DNA of 64,000 nt from a virus: the IMG/VR virus record IMGVR_UViG_3300035698_012088, positions 1-64,000 of that record. One strand, written 5' to 3'. A program made the translations under genes and the position numbers. Shown here in pieces: positions 57,742 to 64,000 of this stretch. The notes below the pieces were generated by a model. The model was not told the origin of the DNA. It saw only the letters and a list, made by a program, of their open reading frames with translations, and did no database searches. Within the stretch, counting starts at the first letter, position 1; the number at the start of each line of letters is the position of its first letter.

Positions 57742-58098
57742 ATGAATACATTTCTTGACGTTGACTCATTATGCAAAGAAGCAATAGGGCAGTTCAACTA
57801 CTATGAAGTAAGATCTGCTAGAGAGATGGTAGCAAATGGCAAATCTATCCCAGTGATTATAGATAGTAATAGATTTAGATGTCTTTTATTCAAACTGGGT
57901 GAAAAATACTTCGGAGCTAAGTGGAAATTTCAAGAAGAAGCATTAGAGTTTATAAGTGAGAAGGAACTTTCTTCTTGTTATGTAAAAGGTTTAAAAGGTA
58001 CAGACACCCAAGGGTGGACTTACTTCCTAACTGAAATATCATTAACAGAAGATCAAAAGGAATATCTCATACTAAGTGCAACAATAGACAACTTGTAA
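57742..58098 (+). CDS. Small hypothetical protein
   Basis: 118 residues, GGAG eleven bases upstream. A helical first half (SLCKEAIGQFNYYEVRSAREMV) is followed by a beta-rich second half (DTQGWTYFLTEISLTEDQKEYLIL). No catalytic motif or membrane span is visible. It follows the Ser-linker protein by two bases and may be a partner of it. Function unknown. Confidence 0.6.
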   Translation: MNTFLDVDSLCKEAIGQFNYYEVRSAREMVANGKSIPVIIDSNRFRCLLFKLGEKYFGAKWKFQEEALEFISEKELSSCYVKGLKGTDTQGWTYFLTEISLTEDQKEYLILSATIDNL

Positions 58099-58117
58099 AT
58101 GAAGGAGTAAATGTAAA

Positions 58118-58441
58118 GTGTCGTATCACAGCAGTTTTGAATGGAAATTTGAAGATGGCCTAGTAGAGGGCCTAGTAGAAGAACTTGTTACTGGCCTGGA
58201 GTCCAACAGGAGCTATAACAAAGGTTCCTGCAATGAAGACAAGTACATGTCTTGTTATGGCTGTTTCTGCCATATGGACCAACTCATGTATAACATAGGT
58301 ATAGCTTTAGATGCTGGAAAAGACCTATCCGATCCTGAGATAGCTGATGCCCATCTGACTAAGGCCCCAGAGGAATATAAGGAAGGACTTAAGGCTATTC
58401 TTTTAGGTGTAGGGACAGCAATGAAAAAGGAGACAGAGTAA
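58118..58441 (+). CDS. Small cysteine-containing hypothetical protein
   Basis: 107 residues starting with GTG at 58118, supported by GGAG ten bases upstream and no in-frame ATG nearby. An acidic N-terminal half (FEDGLVEGLVEELVTG) is followed by CNEDKYMSCYGCFCHMDQL, a Cys-rich cluster that could bind zinc or an iron-sulfur cluster, and a helical C-terminus. Its stop overlaps the next start (TAATG). No family recognised. Confidence 0.55.
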   Translation: MSYHSSFEWKFEDGLVEGLVEELVTGLESNRSYNKGSCNEDKYMSCYGCFCHMDQLMYNIGIALDAGKDLSDPEIADAHLTKAPEEYKEGLKAILLGVGTAMKKETE

Positions 58442-58758
58442 TGTTTGTGAAAATCGGAAATGAAATATATGACTCAGCAGATGAGATCATTACTATCCAG
58501 CTGGACTCAGGGTTAAAGGCCCATGTAAAGAAAATGGGACCTCAGGATGACCTATTAACTGTAGCTCCAAAGGGAACTTCCAGAGTAAAACTAGAGAAGT
58601 TCAACAGAATCTTCAGATCAGTCTCTAAATTAGCTCCTGTAGATGTAGAACAAAAGGTTCCCCTACAGATGCCTCCAGCAGATATTGAGGATATGGCTAA
58701 AGGTGCCTCTAAACTCTTTGAGGAAGATATCCCTGATTCCTTACTACCTGGAGACTGA
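58441..58758 (+). CDS. Small hypothetical protein
   Basis: 105 residues, strong ribosome site (AAGGAGACAGAG). A small beta-like N-domain (MFVKIGNEIYDSADEIITIQ) is followed by an acidic helical tail with KGASKLFEED. It looks like a single-domain soluble protein. It lies two bases before a GT4 gene with which it is likely co-translated. Function unknown. Confidence 0.6.
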   Translation: MFVKIGNEIYDSADEIITIQLDSGLKAHVKKMGPQDDLLTVAPKGTSRVKLEKFNRIFRSVSKLAPVDVEQKVPLQMPPADIEDMAKGASKLFEEDIPDSLLPGD

Positions 58759-58760
58759 TA

Positions 58761-59819
58761 ATGAAAATTGGTGTATTCAGCAAGTTTAATATGGCTGGGG
58801 GCTCTGAGTTTAGATGTGTAACAATGGCTAATGCTATTGCAAGACATTCAGAGCATGATGCTTATATCCTAACAGAGAGAGGTTTTGCAGATAAGCTCAT
58901 AGAGCATGTAGATCCTGGAGTCTCTCTCATTAGAAGTGTTTTTGCAGAACCCTCTATTTTATATGAAATGGATCATATACTTGTTGTTAACACTGACTCC
59001 AAAGAGTTTACAACAGCCCAATATTGGAAAGACAAGAGAGTAGACTTAAATAAGATAGGTGGATTTACCTTCCTCTTTAACTTCATAGTCTCTCCTGCAA
59101 AGACCTTATATGAAATAGAAAAGTGCACAGGTGTGCGTATTATCACTACTAATAAGAGGTTCTTCGATGAGCTCTCTTATAAAGAAAAGCATGAAAAAGT
59201 TAGACATATAAGAAGAATGATTCTAGAGAGTCCTATAGACCCTACTAAAGTTTCTTCTAAGAAAATAGATACCGGGATCATTAGAATAGGTAAACATTCC
59301 CATCCACTAGGTAATAAATTCAATGAAGAACACTTAGAACTAATACATAGAATAAATAAGAAATATAAAGATAAGGTTATATGGGATTTTATGGGTGTAC
59401 CTAAAGATAGAGAGAAAGAGTTAGAAGGGGTACCCAATATAATTCTAAGGAAGGTATTCTCCATAGATGTAAAAGATTACTTAGAGGGCATACATATTTT
59501 CTTATTCTACCCTAGTTGGAAAAGACAAGAACCTTGGGCAAGAGCAGTAGCAGAAGGACTTATGTCTGGATCTCCTGTAGTAGCAGCAAAGATTGATGGA
59601 GGTACTATTATGCAAGTCATACATGGAAACAACGGATACCTCTGTGAAAACGTAGATGATTTTGAAAAGTACCTGAGCGAACTGATTGAAAACCCTGAGC
59701 TGATTCAGAAGCTAGGAGACAATGCAAGATTCTATGCAAGACAGTTTACTCCTGAAAAAGTAATAGGTAGATTTCTAGATTTCATACAAGAGGAGGATGT
59801 AAAATGGACACTGGCATAA
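58761..59819 (+). CDS. Glycosyltransferase, GT-B fold (GT4-like)
   Basis: 352 residues, ribosome site GGAG at seven bases. The N-terminal Rossmann half starts MKIGVFSKFNMAGGSEFRC, with the Gly-Gly loop common in GT4. The second half has an E-x7-E pattern in EPWARAVAEGLMSGSPVVA, the retaining GT-B donor-site motif, then GNNGYLCENVDDFEKYL. The fold retains sugar configuration on transfer from a nucleotide sugar. Sugar and acceptor are unknown. It overlaps the small gene at 59804. Confidence 0.82.
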   Translation: MKIGVFSKFNMAGGSEFRCVTMANAIARHSEHDAYILTERGFADKLIEHVDPGVSLIRSVFAEPSILYEMDHILVVNTDSKEFTTAQYWKDKRVDLNKIGGFTFLFNFIVSPAKTLYEIEKCTGVRIITTNKRFFDELSYKEKHEKVRHIRRMILESPIDPTKVSSKKIDTGIIRIGKHSHPLGNKFNEEHLELIHRINKKYKDKVIWDFMGVPKDREKELEGVPNIILRKVFSIDVKDYLEGIHIFLFYPSWKRQEPWARAVAEGLMSGSPVVAAKIDGGTIMQVIHGNNGYLCENVDDFEKYLSELIENPELIQKLGDNARFYARQFTPEKVIGRFLDFIQEEDVKWTLA

Positions 59820-59959
59820 CTGAAGAAAAGAAGAATATAACAATACAAGATGATTGGTATAAAATTGATGGTGAGTGGTATCACTGTGTTACCTTAAATC
59901 ACCATAGATATGTAAATGGAGTGCTACAGGAGGAGTCTAGAGATGGGCAAATGGGATAA
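59804..59959 (+). CDS. Small hypothetical protein (51 aa)
   Basis: 51 codons from ATG 59804 to TAA 59957-59959, with a near-ideal ribosome site (AGGAGG, seven bases before the ATG) inside the end of the GT4 gene. The sequence is polar with several aromatics and His (WYKIDGEWYHC). It overlaps both neighbours, and the next gene's AGGAGGAG site lies inside it. Fills an otherwise empty 120-base stretch. No function can be given. Confidence 0.6.
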   Translation: MDTGITEEKKNITIQDDWYKIDGEWYHCVTLNHHRYVNGVLQEESRDGQMG

Positions 59960-60740
59960 ATGGAATTTTTGGGATGGCATAACTTGGAAGAAACCTGTAA
60001 CAGAGTTCAAGAGAATCTCTCTATGTACTACAGTTATGAATAGGCTTCATACCCTTAAAGAGGTATTGCCTAAAAATATAGAAGATAACCTGGACTACCC
60101 CAATGTGGAATTCCTCATTTTAGACTACAATAGTACAGATGGCTTAGAAGACTGGATGAGGGATAACATGGTATCCCATATGGCCACAGGTCTTGTTAGA
60201 TATGTTAGGACAACAGATCCGGAGTTCTATTCTATGACACATTCTAGAAACTTAGCTTTTAAATGTGCAACAGGAGAGATAGTGAACAATGTCGATGCTG
60301 ATAACTATGTCAATAAGAGCTTTGCTTCATTCCTTAATATGTTAGCACATGAACAGCCCAGTAATGCAGTGTTCTGTAAAGGCAAGAGAATGATGCATGG
60401 AAGATGTGGGTTCTACAAAGATGACTTCATTAACCTCTTAGGAGGATATGATGAGGACATAGAAGGATATGGACATGATGACCATGACCTGGTAGAAAGA
60501 GCTATGCTACAGAAGTTCAAGATGATGTGGTATGGATCTAGGTTTTGTGAAAGAATTAAAACCTCAGGTAAAGAAAAAACAGTTAACATGAAAAACAAGA
60601 ATTGGAAAGAGACAGAAACTATCAACAAAAAGATCTCTGCAGATAAGATTGAAAAAGGGATACTTAAGGCTAATGAGGGAAAGATCTGGGGTAGTGCAAA
60701 TGTCACTGTTAACTTTATAAAGGAAATGTTGATCAAATGA
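59943..60740 (+). CDS. Glycosyltransferase, GT-A fold (GT2/galactosyltransferase-like)
   Basis: 265 residues from ATG 59943, chosen over in-frame ATG 59916 because AGGAGGAG lies seven bases before 59943. Motifs: KRISLCTTVMNRLHTLKE at the nucleotide-binding start, FLILDYNSTDG, the DxD site VNNVDADNYV, and GYGHDDHDLVERAM as the C-terminal acceptor motif, close to galactosyltransferase-type C-termini. The basic C-terminal 60 residues may contact an acceptor or membrane. Sugar unknown. The stop overlaps the next start. Confidence 0.82.
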   Translation: MGKWDKWNFWDGITWKKPVTEFKRISLCTTVMNRLHTLKEVLPKNIEDNLDYPNVEFLILDYNSTDGLEDWMRDNMVSHMATGLVRYVRTTDPEFYSMTHSRNLAFKCATGEIVNNVDADNYVNKSFASFLNMLAHEQPSNAVFCKGKRMMHGRCGFYKDDFINLLGGYDEDIEGYGHDDHDLVERAMLQKFKMMWYGSRFCERIKTSGKEKTVNMKNKNWKETETINKKISADKIEKGILKANEGKIWGSANVTVNFIKEMLIK

Positions 60741-61549
60741 AAAATCTAATGGTTGCAAACTTTGTTCCCGGCTCAAGAGCCTCCTTTAAAGATCTAGAGA
60801 CTGCCATGCTAGCTCAAGTGGAGAACTCTCTACAGTTTGGATGGAAGGAAGAGGATATAATCTTACTGACTAACTTTGCATATAAGATAGAAGATACTGA
60901 GATCAAAGCTATACCTATACCTATGAATAACTTTTGTCTAACAGGCTCTAAGATGTTTGCTATGCAGTGGTACTATTCACAACCTGATGCTACAGATGAA
61001 GTAATCTGGGCACATGACTTAGATCTCTGGCAAAACCATGAGATGGAAGAACCTAAGTTTAAAGATGTAGGTATTGCTACCTATTCTAGACCTAAGTTCA
61101 ATGGAGGCTGTGTCTTCTATAGGAAAGCAGCAATTGATATGATTGATGCTGTAGTTGAAGATATCAGTGCCAATAAAGAAGCTAAAGAAGAGCCTACTAT
61201 TAATAAGCTTTGGAGAACAGGGGAGTATAAAGATAGAGTCACTGTTGTAGACCAGACCTATAATGTAGGATGTTCAGGATACAAAGTTAGATATGATAAG
61301 AGTAAGAAACCCTTAAGAGGTCTTCACTTCCACCCTACTAATAGAATAGCTTGGGACACTCATGCTAGAAATAGAAACGGTATCTCTAAGGACGCTACTA
61401 TATCAGATAGACTAAGAGACCTTTTCAAGAAGTACTATGATGATAGAATTAGTAAATATGTCTATGAGGACAAAGAGGACAGAACTCCTTATGAAGTCAG
61501 ACCTGGAGGTATTGACAGGAAGAAGTCGGAAAAGATGGGAATAAACTAA
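60737..61549 (+). CDS. Glycosyltransferase-like protein with DxD motif
   Basis: 270 residues. The DxD-type site is in VIWAHDLDLWQNHEM, and GGCVFYRKAAIDMID is typical of the following acceptor loop in small nucleotide-sugar transferases. HFHPTNRIAWDTHAR may hold the catalytic His. It is less conserved than the other transferases, so the family is uncertain. The start overlaps the previous stop, and its last 30 bases are imitated again at 61870-61904 before the second sulfotransferase. Sugar and acceptor unknown. Confidence 0.65.
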   Translation: MKNLMVANFVPGSRASFKDLETAMLAQVENSLQFGWKEEDIILLTNFAYKIEDTEIKAIPIPMNNFCLTGSKMFAMQWYYSQPDATDEVIWAHDLDLWQNHEMEEPKFKDVGIATYSRPKFNGGCVFYRKAAIDMIDAVVEDISANKEAKEEPTINKLWRTGEYKDRVTVVDQTYNVGCSGYKVRYDKSKKPLRGLHFHPTNRIAWDTHARNRNGISKDATISDRLRDLFKKYYDDRISKYVYEDKEDRTPYEVRPGGIDRKKSEKMGIN

Positions 61550-61857
61550 TGAGCTTATCTCCTAGAAACTTTGCAGAAGCGGCAGGAACAGCTGAAGCAG
61601 CCAGAGGTTCCTGCCTAGTGTATAGAAATCATATAACAGGACTTGGACCTTCTGGGTGTGATGGTTGGACTTTACAAATAAGAGGTAATTTTATGTACGC
61701 CAATGATATGATATTTCCACCCCCACATGATTATAAAGAAGAAACAGATCTAGAGTATAGAAAAGAATGCTCCAAGGACCTAGTAGTGCAAGTTAAAAAG
61801 ATACAAGAAGAAATACATTTAAAAGATATTCTTGAGAATATAGTGGTGGTTAAATGA
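61549..61857 (+). CDS. Small hypothetical protein
   Basis: 102 residues, start overlapping the upstream stop (TAATG). An Ala-rich N-terminal helix (FAEAAGTAEAARGSC) is followed by a Gly-rich turn with GPSGCDGW and a charged helical C-terminus (CSKDLVVQVKKIQEEIHL). It is flanked on both sides by similar sequence (end of the upstream gene and 61870-61904), so it may have been inserted by a duplication. Function unknown. Confidence 0.55.
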   Translation: MSLSPRNFAEAAGTAEAARGSCLVYRNHITGLGPSGCDGWTLQIRGNFMYANDMIFPPPHDYKEETDLEYRKECSKDLVVQVKKIQEEIHLKDILENIVVVK

Positions 61858-61869
61858 TTTATGTACCTT

Positions 61870-61906
61870 GTAGAAGAAGTCAGAAAAGACGGGAATAAAT
61901 TAAATG
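61870..61906 (+). repeat. Partial copy of the upstream gene's 3' end
   Basis: GAAGAAGTCAGAAAAGACGG closely matches the end of the preceding transferase gene (61537-61565, GAAGAAGTCGGAAAAGATGG), and both continue into GGGAATAAA and a start codon. The copy sits in the 46-base gap just before the second sulfotransferase. It looks like a duplication scar that also supplies the translation-start region. Confidence 0.5.
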
Positions 61907-62536
61907 CCTAGACTTCTAAATTCATCTTTATTCTTAATACACATCCCTAAGACTGCGGGAACATCCTTAGTTAATAAATTTGGAAAAGATACCCATGTAA
62001 ACTGGAATAGACTGTCCAGGTCCCATAAAACTCTTCCCGAGATGTGGGATACTGAATGGTTTAAGTATTATAAGAACCAAGATTTAACATATATTACTGT
62101 AGTTAGGAATCCTTGGGATAGGCTTGTATCTGTCTATAAATTTAGCTTCATACATAAGTGGTATAAAAATACTTCTTTGACTTTTAAAGAATGGGTAGAA
62201 AAAGAACCTTTGGATAGATTAGAGGAATACTACCCAAAAGAGGAGTACGTTCTAAAAAGCAAAAAGCTAGGTCAGAGAGGAGACATACTACATCTATATA
62301 GCCCTCAGTACAGATTTGTTTACGACGAAAACATGAACACCCATATGGACCATATACTTAGATATGAAACTTTAGATAGGGATTTGGAGAAAATAGACAC
62401 GACCTTCCTCCCCTTACCTAAAAGCAATATAAGTAAAGATAAAACGCCATATCAGGAATTTTACACAGATGAGTTGAGAGAAAGAGTAGGAGAGATATAC
62501 TCAAAGGATATAGAGGTATTTGACTATGAGTTCTAG
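61904..62536 (+). CDS. Sulfotransferase (type 2, carbohydrate-like)
   Basis: 210 residues. The 5'-phosphosulfate loop FLIHIPKTAGTSLVNKF (about 9-26) and the 3'-phosphate site VVRNPWDRLVSVYKF (about 66-80) match the sulfotransferase-2 family that sulfates carbohydrates. It is shorter than eukaryotic members but complete through the second site. A second, different sulfotransferase in the same island suggests two positions or acceptors. It overlaps the next gene by 11 bases. Confidence 0.85.
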   Translation: MPRLLNSSLFLIHIPKTAGTSLVNKFGKDTHVNWNRLSRSHKTLPEMWDTEWFKYYKNQDLTYITVVRNPWDRLVSVYKFSFIHKWYKNTSLTFKEWVEKEPLDRLEEYYPKEEYVLKSKKLGQRGDILHLYSPQYRFVYDENMNTHMDHILRYETLDRDLEKIDTTFLPLPKSNISKDKTPYQEFYTDELRERVGEIYSKDIEVFDYEF

Positions 62537-63179
62537 TATTTACGCACCATGTGGAAAAGGCTTAGGAGACTGTTGGGCATCTATTAGTTATGCACTGTTG
62601 GAGTCAGAGAAACTAGGAGAACCAGTTAAGTTTTCAGATCACTACTTTAATAGAAAGGGTAAGAGGAGAAATATATCCTATAAGTTACATGAGATAATCC
62701 CTTTATTTGACACTACAGGGGAGATTCTAATAACCCCCCAAGATCCAGATAGATACCTCCTATGGAGTGAGGTATATGCTAGACCTTATCTTCCAACTAA
62801 AAAGAAATGGAATAGAGGCTCTATAGTCACATATCAGTTCGACGGGAAATCACATTCCTGTAAGAACCTACCTAGCTTTGCTATGGAGGAGAGGGTATTG
62901 GGAGTAATAGAAAACATTGGACACAAAGTATATAAACTAGGTGGAGATATGTCTTTAAAAGATGCAATTGTCCTCTTAGCAGGATCAGCCTATTTTGTAG
63001 GAGTAGATTCTGGATTTGCACATATGGCACATAGTGTAAGAGTACCTGTGTATATGATTAGAAATGGAAGAACAGTAGATAACATTACTATGGAATCTCA
63101 TAAGTATAAACCTATGGTCCTAGTAGAAACACCAGAGGAATTCATAGAAGTGATTGGAGACAGTAGATATGGGGTATGA
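62526..63179 (+). CDS. GT9-like glycosyltransferase
   Basis: 217 residues from ATG 62526, preferred over TTG 62520. The N-terminus (CGKGLGDCWASISYALLESE) resembles the GT9 start, and AYFVGVDSGFAHMAHSVRVPVYMI near residue 175 is the D-S-G-x-x-H-x-A nucleotide-sugar site of GT9. It is short for GT9 (about 340 residues usual), lacking part of the acceptor domain, so activity or partner needs are uncertain. The stop overlaps the next start region. Confidence 0.7.
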   Translation: MSSSIYAPCGKGLGDCWASISYALLESEKLGEPVKFSDHYFNRKGKRRNISYKLHEIIPLFDTTGEILITPQDPDRYLLWSEVYARPYLPTKKKWNRGSIVTYQFDGKSHSCKNLPSFAMEERVLGVIENIGHKVYKLGGDMSLKDAIVLLAGSAYFVGVDSGFAHMAHSVRVPVYMIRNGRTVDNITMESHKYKPMVLVETPEEFIEVIGDSRYGV

Positions 63180-63762
63180 TAGAAAATACTACAAGAGACA
63201 CTTAGACCAGTATCATGAGTGGGAGCAAGCTTTAGCCTTGGATTACTTTGTTCACTACGCCCCCAACTCAGTATTAGATCTAGGCTGTGGCATAGGCTCC
63301 TACCTATTAGGATTTAAGAAGTGTGGGCTGGAAGAAGTTAAGGGTATAGAGTATAACTATGAAATAGCTAAAGAGTTTATGGATAAAGACATCATAGACC
63401 ATATAGTCCAAGGGGATGTTACAGAAGATGATGTTATGCATCCCTATAGATGGATACAGTGTATATGGTGTATAGAAGTAGCAGAGCATATTAAGCCAGA
63501 ATCAACAGATAGTTTCTTAGATGTATTAACTAGCCACGCTTTACAGAAGATAGTATTATCCGCAGCGCCTCCTGGACAGAAAGGAACGGGACATATTAAT
63601 TGTAGACCTCGGAACTTCTGGATAAATGAATTAGACAAGAGAGACTTCATATATCTTAAGGATGAGTCAAGGCTTATGGCACTAAGATGGGAAATTCTTG
63701 GAGCACCAGAATATATAGTAGACAATATCATGCTATTTAAAAGGAACATTCATGTCAACTAG
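63169..63762 (+). CDS. Class I SAM-dependent methyltransferase
   Basis: 197 residues from ATG 63169 (GGAG nine bases upstream), with an in-frame TTG at 63154 less likely. Motif I SVLDLGCGIGSYLLGF (about residue 35), acidic strand end GIEYNYEIA, and QGDV mark the SAM pocket. The C-terminal part has an RPRNFWINELDKRDFI segment as in small-molecule or sugar methyltransferases. Methylation of a sugar is plausible in this island, but protein or lipid substrates are possible. Confidence 0.82.
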   Translation: MGYDRKYYKRHLDQYHEWEQALALDYFVHYAPNSVLDLGCGIGSYLLGFKKCGLEEVKGIEYNYEIAKEFMDKDIIDHIVQGDVTEDDVMHPYRWIQCIWCIEVAEHIKPESTDSFLDVLTSHALQKIVLSAAPPGQKGTGHINCRPRNFWINELDKRDFIYLKDESRLMALRWEILGAPEYIVDNIMLFKRNIHVN

Positions 63763-64000
63763 TTTAATTTACATGTCAGGGTTTGGGCCTACACATGCTT
63801 CTATGTGTAATACTTTAGTAAAGTCACTTAGGGTCTTTGGAGAGTATAGTGGAGATATTTTAGTCTTTACAGATATCCCAGATATCTTTGATAAGGACAC
63901 TAGGTTACATGTTAAGAATATACCAGGACTGACCACTAGACATGAGAGAGGTAATTTAAGACTTAAATGTACAGAGCTGTTTCCCTTTGAGAACTATAGA
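63752..64000 (+). CDS. Glycosyltransferase-like protein (5' part)
   Basis: 83 codons from ATG 63752 to the window edge, overlapping the methyltransferase stop. The start SLIYMSGFGPTHASMCNTL then GEYSGDILVFTDIPDIF resembles the N-terminal strand-helix-strand of nucleotide-sugar transferases (GT8-like or related), in which a V-F-T-D element precedes a later metal site. The family is uncertain because the metal site would lie beyond the edge. Confidence 0.55.
   Translation, partial: MSTSLIYMSGFGPTHASMCNTLVKSLRVFGEYSGDILVFTDIPDIFDKDTRLHVKNIPGLTTRHERGNLRLKCTELFPFENYR

Noticed and set aside
61854-61898. 14-residue frame after the small gene at 61549
   Set aside because: Too short, overlaps a stop by chance and lies in the duplicated segment; not supported as a gene.

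Overview
The window is 64 kb of an AT-rich genome in which every supportable gene lies on the + strand, usually with start/stop overlaps (TAATG, ATGA) or gaps of a few bases. It holds a portal protein, a candidate prohead protease, scaffold-like proteins, a major capsid protein, tail assembly chaperones with a frameshift site, and long tail fibres. This is the morphogenesis half of a large tailed bacteriophage (Caudoviricetes, probably jumbo-sized), not a bacterial chromosome. No terminase, integrase, tRNA, CRISPR array or insertion sequence was seen. A lipobox lipoprotein and heptosyltransferase-like enzymes hint at a Gram-negative host, and a NrdG2-type activase hints at anaerobic growth. 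Both host hints are inference. No clear tail sheath was seen, so a long non-contractile tail is possible but unproven.

Layout. (1) 1-1410: end of a metabolic block (radical-SAM activase), then a strong terminator. (2) 1469-7551: coiled-coil protein, portal with a zinc ribbon, and small glycine-rich membrane-like proteins. (3) 7562-17736: a multisubunit RNA polymerase in an unusual form. One gene fuses beta to the N-terminal half of beta', including the catalytic DFDGD loop. A second gene carries the rest of beta'. Each is interrupted by an intein with LAGLIDADG-type endonuclease motifs. (4) 17737-28272: further virion-like proteins, a protease-like protein, scaffold-like proteins, a possible decoration protein and the major capsid protein, closed by a second strong terminator. 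(5) 28388-34825: AT-hook protein, a first group of serine-rich fibre genes, and a lipoprotein. (6) 34850-37715: a glycosyltransferase and a radical SAM/SPASM enzyme with a third intein. (7) 37725-54969: neck and tail genes with a bifunctional glycosyltransferase among them, tail tube candidates, the G/GT chaperone pair, baseplate-like proteins and a 1279-residue serine-rich fibre with a seven-repeat beta-propeller. (8) 55012-64000: a sigma70-like promoter, then two sulfotransferases, five to six glycosyltransferase-like proteins, a methyltransferase and small unknown proteins. The window ends inside another glycosyltransferase-like gene.

How it fits together. The RNA polymerase genes sit between portal and capsid genes, which suggests, without proving it, that the enzyme is packaged in the virion. 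Many virion-module proteins share a recurring motif (hydrophobic-x-K-x-A, often KEA), and three small ones share an N-terminal A-[FY]-x-x-G-Y tag. These may be processing or targeting signals served by the protease at 23761-25188. The most interesting candidate system is the pairing of extreme poly-serine fibres with a phage-encoded set of glycosyltransferases, sulfotransferases, a SPASM enzyme and a methyltransferase. The serine tracts could be the acceptor for a sulfated glycan on the tail fibres. Co-occurrence is seen in the sequence; the functional link is inference.
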